DNA of 5,048 nucleotides from Flavipsychrobacter stenotrophus. Its GTDB lineage: Bacteria > Bacteroidota > Bacteroidia > Chitinophagales > Chitinophagaceae. The notes beneath the pieces were generated by a model. The model was given only the letters and a program-made list of their open reading frames with translations. It was not told the origin of the DNA and did no database searches. The translations under genes and the position numbers were made by a program. Positions 1 to 5,048 of the stretch are shown here, one piece after another. The DNA lies in the NCBI GenBank assembly GCA_947372365.1, contig CANBTK010000225.1, positions 1-5,048 of the forward strand, written 5' to 3'. Numbering within the stretch: position 1 is the stretch's first letter; each line of letters starts with the position of its first letter.

Positions 1-861
1 TTCGGCAGGCACCCCACCGCACAGACAGTTTCGGTGCATGGCGAAATGCTGCTTATTGATTGTGGCGAAGGTACTCAGGCACAAATGCAGCGCTATAGCA
101 TTAAATGGCGGAAACTGCACCATATTTTCATAAGCCATATGCACGGCGACCATTATTTTGGCTTGCCAGGCCTTATTAACAGCATGAGCCTTATGGGTAG
201 GCTGGAGCCGCTTAACCTATACGGGCCAAAGGAACTGATGCCTATTATAGAGCAGGTACTACTGGTAGCAGATACCGTTTTATCGTACCAGCTTAACTTT
301 TACCCGTTGCCTGACGGCACAGAAATGCTTGTTGACCACCCCATGTTTACAGTTACCTGTTTCCCGGTAGTGCACCGCATAAAGTGCCACGGCTTTATGG
401 TAGCTTCTAAAACAAGGGGCAGGAGGATATTGCCACAGCAATGCCTGGCCCACAGCATACCGCTTTCTTTTTACGACAACCTAAAAATGGGCGAAGACTA
501 TGTGCAGCCCGGCGGGCAGGTGATAAAAAATTACCTGCTCACCGAGGCTGGCCCGGCGCCAAAACGTTATGCCTATTGCTCAGATACCGTTTTTACAGAT
601 AGTTTCCTGCACATAGTTAAGGATGCCGACACCATTTACCACGAGAGTACCTACCTGCACGACAACCACCTGAAGGCTGAAGCGAGGTTCCATTCTACAG
701 CGCTGCAGGCTGCCCAATTCGCCAAAATGGCCAACGTAGGGCAGTTGCTGCTGGGCCACTTCTCATCAAAATACAAAGAGGTACAGCCTTTTCAGGATGA
801 GGCCGCTACTGTTTTCCCTAATGTACTGGCCACGGTAGAGGGCACTGTGTATGAGATATAA
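1..861 (+). CDS. rnz: Ribonuclease Z (tRNA 3'-endonuclease), 5'-truncated by window edge
   Basis: RNase Z is a cytoplasmic zinc-dependent endonuclease of the metallo-beta-lactamase fold that removes the 3' trailer from precursor tRNAs. The frame is open from base 1 and gives 286 visible residues. The signature H-M-H-G-D-H lies at visible residues 46-51 (bases 136-153). The other expected metal and catalytic positions are present: His125 (V-V-H-R), Asp195 (C-S-D-T), His231 (H-S-T) and His253 (G-H-F-S-S-K-Y). Residues about 139-167 fit the flexible-arm (exosite) region that grips tRNA. The family is usually about 300 residues, so only about 15-20 N-terminal residues, including the opening glycine-rich strand, should be missing. 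A GTG at 34 could be read as a start, but the conserved G-R-H-P-T-A-Q stretch lies upstream in the same frame, so it is internal. The stop is TAA at 859. The catalytic set is complete, so the enzyme should be active. The next gene is on the same strand but appears to have its own promoter. Confidence 0.95.
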   Translation, partial: FGRHPTAQTVSVHGEMLLIDCGEGTQAQMQRYSIKWRKLHHIFISHMHGDHYFGLPGLINSMSLMGRLEPLNLYGPKELMPIIEQVLLVADTVLSYQLNFYPLPDGTEMLVDHPMFTVTCFPVVHRIKCHGFMVASKTRGRRILPQQCLAHSIPLSFYDNLKMGEDYVQPGGQVIKNYLLTEAGPAPKRYAYCSDTVFTDSFLHIVKDADTIYHESTYLHDNHLKAEARFHSTALQAAQFAKMANVGQLLLGHFSSKYKEVQPFQDEAATVFPNVLATVEGTVYEI

Positions 862-922
862 GGTATTAATGTGAAACTAACAGGTGTGTATATCAATATG
901 CTATTGCTACGCCTTAAAAATA

Positions 923-930
923 TACTTTTG
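923..930 (+). promoter_or_regulatory. Candidate Bacteroidota -7 promoter element for the propeller gene
   Basis: TACTTTTG is an exact match to the Bacteroidota sigma-factor -7 consensus TAnnTTTG, and it ends 17 bases before the ATG at 948. A possible -33 TTG lies at 904-906, but its 16-base spacing is slightly shorter than the usual 17-23. Transcription would start near 935-938, leaving a leader of only about 10-13 bases. This suggests the gene can be transcribed separately from rnz. The element is seen in the sequence; its use is inferred. Confidence 0.5.
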
Positions 931-947
931 CGGCATAGGTACATTTC

Positions 948-1001
948 ATGAAACTTCTCTTCACAACACTATTTACACTATTTGCCTTTACAGCTTTTTC
1001 G
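948..1001 (+). other. Signal peptide coding segment
   Basis: Residues 1-18 have a Lys at position 2, an uninterrupted hydrophobic core rich in Leu, Phe, Thr and Ala, and an A-F-S end before Gln19. This is a common Bacteroidota Sec signal peptide layout with cleavage before Gln. There is no cysteine at the cleavage point, so the protein is not a lipoprotein. It should reach the periplasm, and possibly the cell surface if the C-terminal tail is a sorting signal. Confidence 0.75.
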
Positions 1002-2384
1002 CAGCGTGTTATCGGCTGGCTGGGCGCAGGCCCTGTAGCCCATAAAATGTATGGCAACCTGCACCCCCGCATAAAGCTGGATAAATACAACAACCCTATG
1101 GTGGTTTGGGGCGATGAAAACGGTAAAGCCTGGTTCGCAAAATGGGGCGGGGAAACCTTTTCGCAACCAGTATCGCTGGGGCCTGTGGCCAACCTGATAT
1201 TTGCCACTTCATGGGCAGGGCCCGATATTGCAGCCCATGGCGATACCGTATATGTTACCTACAAGCAGGTACCCGAAGAAAGCAGCCACATATACATTAG
1301 GCACTCTTACGATGGGGGCCTTAATTTTTCTGCAGCCGAAGAGGTCGATTCCATAAAAGGGTACACCACCCGTTTCCCTACCGTTACTACCGATGAAACA
1401 GGCAATCCCTATGTAAGCTACATGAAGGTAGAGAAAACCATTGGCGGCCAGCAATACGTGGTTGCTAAATCAAATGACCTGGGCGAATCTTTCCAGAAGG
1501 AAACTATGGGCAGCGTACTATCGGGCAATAATGTTTGCGATTGCAGCCCGGCAGCGCTGGTAGCATCTGGCACCGCAGGCATCCTGCTCTACCGCAACAG
1601 CCTGGATGGCCAGCGCAATATATGGGCCGGCATATCTAACAACGGCTGCAACTCATTTAATAACAGCATACAGGTAGATTCCGAAAACTACAAGCCAGAA
1701 ACATGCCCTGCCAGCGGCCCGCATGGCGTTATAGTAGGCGACACCCTATATTCGGTTTACATGAGCGGCACCAAAGAAACCGGGCTGGTATTCCTGGGCA
1801 AGCTGTCACTGTCTAAGCCATCGCTGTTGGTTGCTCCCATAACAGGCAACATACCCAGCGTAGCCATGCAGAATTTCCCCCGCATAGCTGGCGTGGGCGT
1901 GGCAGCAGCAATAGTATGGGTGCAAACCGCAGGTGGCAACAATTATGTATGCCTGTCGTTTACCGATGAGCTGTCAGCCAACGGCTTCCCGCAAACCTAT
2001 GATACTGTTGCCGAAGGGGTAATGATTAATGCCGATGTAGCTATTGGCGGCGGGTTTATTTATGTAGTTTGGGAAGACCAGGTAACCCGTTCAGTTATGT
2101 TCAGGAGGGGTGTTTACTACAAGAAAAAAATAATGTCGGAAAATACCACAGTGCTCATTAACCAACCGGCAAAGGGGCAGAAATATTTTTCGGTAGTATT
2201 GCGCGATATCATCAGTTGTGCATTGCTGGATAACAACGGCAGCCCAACAGAAATGGACATATCCTACCCAAAAAATAAGGACGTGTGCAAAGTAACCCTC
2301 GATGATATGGACCCCGGCACCTACACAGTTAAGCTGGAAGATAGCGAAGGCCGCGTGTACACAGCTAAACTTGAGATAAAATAA
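948..2384 (+). CDS. Secreted sialidase-like (BNR/Asp-box) beta-propeller protein of unknown substrate
   Basis: The first 18 residues form a typical signal peptide: a Lys, then a Leu/Phe/Thr/Ala core ending A-F-S before Gln19, so the mature protein should leave the cytoplasm. The body reads as a six-bladed sialidase-type propeller. Two Asp-boxes (S-x-D-x-G-x-x-F) lie at residues 120-127 and 175-182, with a degenerate third at 230-237 where Asp is Asn and Gly is Cys. Repeated V-x-V/Y-x-W-type strands occur, for example at 51-55, 101-105, 321-324 and 371-375. Cysteines in C-D-C-S-P-A (197-202) and C-P-A-S-G-P (253-258) recall a bacterial family annotated as exo-alpha-sialidase or glycosyl-hydrolase-like. 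Residues about 398-478 form a separate small beta domain ending G-T-Y-T-V-K-L with a lysine-containing tip, like a divergent type IX secretion sorting tail. I cannot identify the full catalytic set of true sialidases (arginine triad, Tyr/Glu pair), so the protein may bind glycans rather than cleave them. There is no SusCD pair or glycan locus nearby in the window. No in-frame ATG lies closer to the signal peptide than 948. Confidence 0.8.
   Translation: MKLLFTTLFTLFAFTAFSQRVIGWLGAGPVAHKMYGNLHPRIKLDKYNNPMVVWGDENGKAWFAKWGGETFSQPVSLGPVANLIFATSWAGPDIAAHGDTVYVTYKQVPEESSHIYIRHSYDGGLNFSAAEEVDSIKGYTTRFPTVTTDETGNPYVSYMKVEKTIGGQQYVVAKSNDLGESFQKETMGSVLSGNNVCDCSPAALVASGTAGILLYRNSLDGQRNIWAGISNNGCNSFNNSIQVDSENYKPETCPASGPHGVIVGDTLYSVYMSGTKETGLVFLGKLSLSKPSLLVAPITGNIPSVAMQNFPRIAGVGVAAAIVWVQTAGGNNYVCLSFTDELSANGFPQTYDTVAEGVMINADVAIGGGFIYVVWEDQVTRSVMFRRGVYYKKKIMSENTTVLINQPAKGQKYFSVVLRDIISCALLDNNGSPTEMDISYPKNKDVCKVTLDDMDPGTYTVKLEDSEGRVYTAKLEIK
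1305..1658 (+). repeat. Asp-box (BNR) repeat series in the propeller protein
   Basis: Three copies of the S-x-D-x-G-x-x-F turn motif are encoded at 1305-1328, 1470-1493 and 1635-1658, each 165 bases (55 residues) after the last. That is close to one propeller blade. The first two fit the consensus. The third has Asn for Asp and Cys for Gly. Asp-boxes are structural turns between outer strands in sialidase-fold propellers and are not catalytic residues themselves. Confidence 0.75.
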
Positions 2385-2407
2385 GCAAACTACAGGCGCG
2401 CTAAAGC

Positions 2408-3910
2408 CTAACCAACAACTACATTATTAGGGAAATAAACGGAGAAGGTAGTACCCACACCCGGTTCACTGGCCACCTCTATATTACCGCCCATAGCTTC
2501 CACCTGGTACTTGGTAATAAACAAGCCTATGCCACGCGCATCAGGGTTATGCCCAAAGGTGTTGTACATGCCAAACAGCTTTGACCCATTTTCTTTAAGG
2601 TTAATGCCAATGCCATTGTCCTTGATATCCAGCACAAGGCCATTGTCCCTTGGGTGCACCGACAGTTCCACAGTAGGCTGCCTGTCGTGCGACCGGTATT
2701 TTACTGCATTGGTAAGGAAGTTAAGTACTATGCTTTCCAGGTATGCCGTATTGTAAGAAAATTCGGTATCCGCAGGTACTTTGTTATATACAATAACACC
2801 AGCCTGCTTTATGTCCATCGCAATAGTTTCCAGGCAGCGTTCTATATAGTGGTGCAGGTTTACAGTTTCCAGTTGCAGGTTCTTCTTGGTTTGTACCGCA
2901 ACAATTTCATTAAGGTGGTTAACTGTATCAGTAAAGCCCACGGATATCTGCTTCAGGTAGCCCAGCATTTCCTGTTTTTCCGCTTCATCTTCCGATTCAA
3001 AAAACAAATTCAATACGGTAGATAAGTTGCCGGAATGCGTGCGCAGGTTATGCGACACAATATGCGTAAAATTGATAAGCCTTTTATTCTGGTCGCTGAT
3101 TACTTCCACCGACTGCAGCATTTCCTTTTCCTTTTCTACACTCTGTGTTATGTCCCTTATAGCTGCCGATACTAAAATACCATCTTCAGTCTCCAGCGGG
3201 CTAAGGCTGATATCTACCGGGAACTCCTCTCCATTCTTACGGCGGCCACCTAATTTAAGGCCACTGTTCATAGCCCTTGCCACAGGGTTTTGCATATACC
3301 CCTCGCGCTTTGCCGGGTGTATAAAAGCCGAACTTTCAGGTATGAGCTCTTCAACATGCTTGCCTACCAGCTCATCTTTCGAATACCCGAAAACCCTTGT
3401 ACACTGCGAGTTGGAAAGTTGTATGATACCCTTCTCGTTCACAATAACCAATGCGTCAGGGGCATTCTCCAAAAACTGCCTGAACCTGTGCTCTGATGCC
3501 CTTAAATCTTTCTCTAGTTTTTTTATCTCAGTAATATCTGCCCCATGGACATAGAAGCCTATCACATTGCCATCGCTGTTAAAGTCAGGGTAATAAGTGG
3601 CTATATATGACCTGTTGTCGCCGTTTGGCAATACTATTTCGCGCTCGAAAACCTGAGTTTTGCCCGCCAGTACGCCCTTAATGTAGGGCAGGTTTTTCTC
3701 GTAAATGGCACCCAGTAATTCCTTGAGGGTAATGCCGTCCATTTCAGCTTTGGGCCTGCCAAACCATTCACCAAACGCACTGTTGGCGTACCTGCATGTT
3801 TCATGCTCATCCCAGTAGGACAATAGTGCGCTAACATTGTCAGCAACACGCAAACCAAGCCTGTTGAAATTCTCCGCCGTGGTAATATTTTTCTCTAAAA
3901 AGGTAGTCAC
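2408..3910 (-). CDS. Soluble PAS-PAS sensor histidine kinase
   Basis: This is a 500-residue two-component histidine kinase with no membrane segment and no receiver domain, so it should sense an internal signal in the cytoplasm and pass phosphate to a separate response regulator. In order: PAS 1 (about 22-128), a short charged helix, PAS 2 (about 140-256, ending in the usual R-D-I-T), a coiled-coil linker (about 256-280), the dimerisation helix with His287 in S-H-N-L-R, and a HATPase domain (about 350-497). The ATP-binding domain shows an N-box (Asn397, Asn401), G1 box D-N-G-I-G (431-435), an F-box-like L-F-G-M-Y-N-T-F (445-452), G2 box G-I-G-L (460-463) and G3 box G-V-G-T-T-F (484-489), so it looks catalytically intact. 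The H-box continues T-H-S-G-N instead of the usual proline. The start is GTG at 3910: an in-frame TGA lies two codons upstream, and the first internal ATG (residue 57) would cut PAS 1. The stop is TAG at 2410-2408. No partner regulator lies in the window, so this may be an orphan kinase. Confidence 0.92.
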   Translation of the reverse strand: MTTFLEKNITTAENFNRLGLRVADNVSALLSYWDEHETCRYANSAFGEWFGRPKAEMDGITLKELLGAIYEKNLPYIKGVLAGKTQVFEREIVLPNGDNRSYIATYYPDFNSDGNVIGFYVHGADITEIKKLEKDLRASEHRFRQFLENAPDALVIVNEKGIIQLSNSQCTRVFGYSKDELVGKHVEELIPESSAFIHPAKREGYMQNPVARAMNSGLKLGGRRKNGEEFPVDISLSPLETEDGILVSAAIRDITQSVEKEKEMLQSVEVISDQNKRLINFTHIVSHNLRTHSGNLSTVLNLFFESEDEAEKQEMLGYLKQISVGFTDTVNHLNEIVAVQTKKNLQLETVNLHHYIERCLETIAMDIKQAGVIVYNKVPADTEFSYNTAYLESIVLNFLTNAVKYRSHDRQPTVELSVHPRDNGLVLDIKDNGIGINLKENGSKLFGMYNTFGHNPDARGIGLFITKYQVEAMGGNIEVASEPGVGTTFSVYFPNNVVVG

Positions 3911-3947
3911 AAATCAGATTGTCAGGTGAAGTAAGTCGTAAAGATAG

Positions 3948-3976
3948 CAAAATTTATATGCTTACATCTAATACAA
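3948..3976 (-). promoter_or_regulatory. Candidate promoter for the histidine kinase gene (proximal)
   Basis: Read on the minus strand, TAAATTTTG (plus 3956-3948) is a -7-like element with one extra base compared with TAnnTTTG. A TTG (plus CAA at 3974-3976) lies 17 bases further upstream, as expected for a Bacteroidota -33 element. The -7 box ends 37 bases before the GTG start, giving a leader of roughly 30 bases. The extra base weakens the match. Confidence 0.4.
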
Positions 3977-4064
3977 TTTTTATAATGTATCCAATTCCAT
4001 AAGCATGAAAAACAAATATTCAACCACATAACAGCAACCAATAAATACACAATGAGTTTTTAAA

Positions 4065-4072
4065 CAAATTTA
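4065..4072 (-). promoter_or_regulatory. Candidate distal -7 element for the histidine kinase gene
   Basis: Plus-strand CAAATTTA is TAAATTTG on the minus strand, an exact match to TAnnTTTG. It lies about 155 bases upstream of the kinase start. I find no TTG at the expected distance behind it, and AT-rich DNA produces such matches by chance, so this is only a second candidate after the one at 3948. Confidence 0.25.
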
Positions 4073-4130
4073 TAACTGCCTTGTAAAGTTACCTTATATA
4101 AACCGCAGGCCATATGATATTAGTCATTAA

Positions 4131-4200
4131 GCGGGCTAAGCTACGTCAGCCCCGTGCAACCATACTGCAGAAGCCACCCCGAACCTGCCCCGTACCCCCG
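4131..4200. other. C-rich island (G-tracts on the minus strand)
   Basis: This 70-base stretch is markedly richer in G and C than the AT-rich DNA on both sides, and from 4150 onward it is strongly biased to C on the plus strand. C runs of four or five bases occur at 4150-4153, 4177-4180, 4188-4191 and 4195-4199, with extra CC pairs at 4174-4175 and 4184-4185. The left end can form a weak hairpin (GGGCT at 4133-4137 with AGCCC at 4148-4152, loop of 10). No reading frame or known RNA explains it. Function is unknown. Confidence 0.5.
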
Positions 4201-4210
4201 TTTAAAATTA

Positions 4211-4219
4211 TACATTTTG
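4211..4219 (+). promoter_or_regulatory. Candidate -7 element for uvrA
   Basis: TACATTTTG resembles TAnnTTTG with one extra spacer base and lies 74 bases before the uvrA ATG, just after the C-rich island. No clear -33 TTG precedes it at the usual distance. A shorter near-match, TAACTTG at 4279-4285, is too close to the ATG to be convincing. I see no LexA-type palindrome, so DNA-damage control cannot be claimed. Confidence 0.25.
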
Positions 4220-4243
4220 GCAATAGCTTTATGTATTTCGCCA

Positions 4244-4297
4244 ATGCTGCATGAGTTTAGTGGTAAAGTAAATTGCCCTAACTTGCACATAACATGA
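4244..4297 (+). CDS. Possible 17-codon upstream ORF overlapping the uvrA start
   Basis: An ATG at 4244 opens a 17-codon frame whose TGA stop (4295-4297) overlaps the uvrA ATG (4294-4296) in the ATGA arrangement typical of translational coupling. The predicted peptide (M-L-H-E-F-S-G-K, then a Cys-Pro pair and an Ile-Thr end) matches nothing I recognise. It lies downstream of the candidate uvrA -7 element, so it could be on the transcript. A frame this short can arise by chance, so I treat it as a possible leader peptide only. Confidence 0.2.
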   Translation: MLHEFSGKVNCPNLHIT

Positions 4298-5048
4298 GTA
4301 AGGATATCTTAAAGCAGGCTGGTGATAGCGGGATGATAGAAGTAATGGGGGCCAGGGTGCATAATTTAAAGAACATTGACGTTAGCATACCTAAAAACAA
4401 GCTGGTTGTAATAACCGGAATAAGCGGCAGCGGCAAATCGTCACTGGCATTCGATACCATTTTCGCCGAAGGGCAGCGCAGGTATATGGAAAGCTTTGCA
4501 GCCTATGCCCGCCAGTTTATGGGTGACCTGGAGCGCCCCGATGTGGATAAAATAACGGGGCTGTCGCCTGTAATATCAATAGAACAAAAAACCACAAACC
4601 GTAACCCACGCAGTACTGTGGGAACGGTGACCGAAGTTTATGACTTTATGCGCCTGCTGTATGCGCGCGTAGCTGATGCCTATTCTTACAATACCGGCAA
4701 GAAAATGGCTAAATTCAGCGAGGAGGAAATAATAGCCCACATACAACAGAACTTTAAAGACAGGAAAATAATGCTGCTGGCACCCGTGGTGCGGGGCAGG
4801 AAGGGGCACTACCGCGAGCTGTTTGAGCAGTTGCGCAAGCAAGGCTACCTTAAAGTACGCGTAGATGGCGAAGTGGTAGAGCTGAAGGAGCGCATGCAAC
4901 TGGACCGCTATAAAATACATGATATAGAGCTGGTCATTGACCGTATGCTGGTGGGCAACGAAGCCCTTGCCCGCATGAGCCAGAGCGTACAGAAAAGCCT
5001 GCAAATGGGCAAGGACCTGATGTTTGTTGCTGAAACCGACAGCCCGCG
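4294..5048 (+). CDS. uvrA: Excinuclease ABC subunit A, N-terminal part (truncated by window edge)
   Basis: UvrA is the ABC-type ATPase that, as a dimer with UvrB, finds bulky DNA lesions and starts nucleotide excision repair. The frame runs open from ATG 4294 to the window end, giving 251 complete codons plus two bases, roughly the first quarter of a protein usually about 940 residues long. The N-terminal G-A-R-V-H-N-L-K-N-I (19-28) is typical of the family. Walker A G-I-S-G-S-G-K-S-S is at 42-50 (bases 4417-4443) and the Q-loop region I-E-Q-K-T-T at 96-101, followed by N-P-R-S-T-V-G-T-V-T-E (104-114). From about 130 on, the sequence fits the UvrB-binding domain, with M-L-L-A-P (160-164) and R-G-R-K-G (167-171). 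The first zinc-binding cysteines, second ATPase half and C-terminus would lie beyond the edge. An in-frame TAA at 4279 means the start cannot lie far upstream, and ATG 4294 is the first ATG. Gene order upstream is divergent with the kinase, and no SOS-type operator is visible. Confidence 0.97.
   Translation, partial: MSKDILKQAGDSGMIEVMGARVHNLKNIDVSIPKNKLVVITGISGSGKSSLAFDTIFAEGQRRYMESFAAYARQFMGDLERPDVDKITGLSPVISIEQKTTNRNPRSTVGTVTEVYDFMRLLYARVADAYSYNTGKKMAKFSEEEIIAHIQQNFKDRKIMLLAPVVRGRKGHYRELFEQLRKQGYLKVRVDGEVVELKERMQLDRYKIHDIELVIDRMLVGNEALARMSQSVQKSLQMGKDLMFVAETDSP

Larger units (their letters stand above)
3911..4293. other. Divergent intergenic region between the kinase gene and uvrA
   Basis: These 383 bases hold the start regions of both flanking genes. 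From about 3940 to 4130 the sequence is AT-rich, with two near-identical CAAA(A)TTTATA blocks (3948 and 4065) that read as -7 elements on the minus strand. From 4131 to 4200 it turns sharply GC-rich and C-rich, then becomes AT-rich again until uvrA. I see no tRNA, structured RNA, riboswitch, terminator or mobile-element end. The only other small reading frame noted, an 8-codon one at 4005, carries no coding signal. Confidence 0.7.

Noticed and set aside
34..861. RNase Z starting at the GTG at 34
   Set aside because: The conserved G-R-H-P-T-A-Q segment lies upstream in the same open frame, and the family needs a further N-terminal strand. The true start is outside the window.
914..1454. Several minus-strand frames opposite the start of the propeller gene
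   Set aside because: They overlap the signal peptide and first blades of a well-supported secreted protein and show no coherent domain.
2393..2409. A possible intrinsic terminator between the convergent genes
   Set aside because: The stem is only four base pairs with an eight-base loop and no T-run follows on either strand.
2654..3025. A 123-codon plus-strand reading frame
   Set aside because: It is antisense to the dimerisation and ATP-binding part of the kinase and has no motif of its own.
3027..3554. A 175-codon plus-strand reading frame
   Set aside because: It lies wholly antisense to the PAS region of the histidine kinase, which has clear domain motifs. The opposite frame is rich in Ser, Leu, Cys and Phe without any recognisable domain, as expected of a shadow.
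4005..4031. An 8-codon frame beginning at ATG 4005 in the intergenic region
   Set aside because: It is too short, has no promoter or ribosome-binding context, and its composition matches the AT-rich background.
4576..5004. A 142-codon minus-strand reading frame
   Set aside because: It is antisense to uvrA, whose sequence is strongly conserved across the same bases. The His/Leu/Tyr-rich composition is that of a reverse-strand artefact.

Overview
The window reads as ordinary chromosomal DNA from a member of the Bacteroidota. The evidence is the style of the proteins, a short signal peptide ending in F-S-Q, matches to the Bacteroidota -7 promoter element (TAnnTTTG), the absence of Shine-Dalgarno sequences before the genes, and frequent ATA and AGG codons. 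The RNase Z opening (GRHPTAQ) reminds me of Chitinophagaceae or Sphingobacteriaceae homologues, but that placement comes from memory and is tentative.

Layout: (1) positions 1-861 hold the 3' part of rnz, the tRNA 3'-end endonuclease RNase Z, cut at its N-terminus by the window edge. (2) After an 86-base gap containing a good -7 element comes a 478-residue secreted beta-propeller protein of the sialidase/BNR (Asp-box) type, with a distinctive cysteine pattern. Its substrate cannot be read from the sequence. (3) Converging on it, with only 23 bases between stop codons, is a minus-strand gene for a 500-residue soluble histidine kinase with two PAS domains and an unusual H-box. (4) A 383-base divergent intergenic region carries candidate promoters for both flanking genes, a C-rich island and a 17-codon upstream ORF. 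(5) At the right edge is the first 251 codons of uvrA, the damage-recognition ATPase of nucleotide excision repair, cut by the window end.

The genes do not form one obvious pathway. rnz and uvrA are housekeeping genes for RNA processing and DNA repair. The propeller protein and the kinase are accessory-type genes between them. There is no mobile element, CRISPR array, tRNA, rRNA or defence-like cassette, and I do not see a clearly new biological system. The points most worth checking are the divergent cysteine-bearing propeller protein, the proline-less H-box of the kinase, and the short ORF whose stop overlaps the uvrA start codon.
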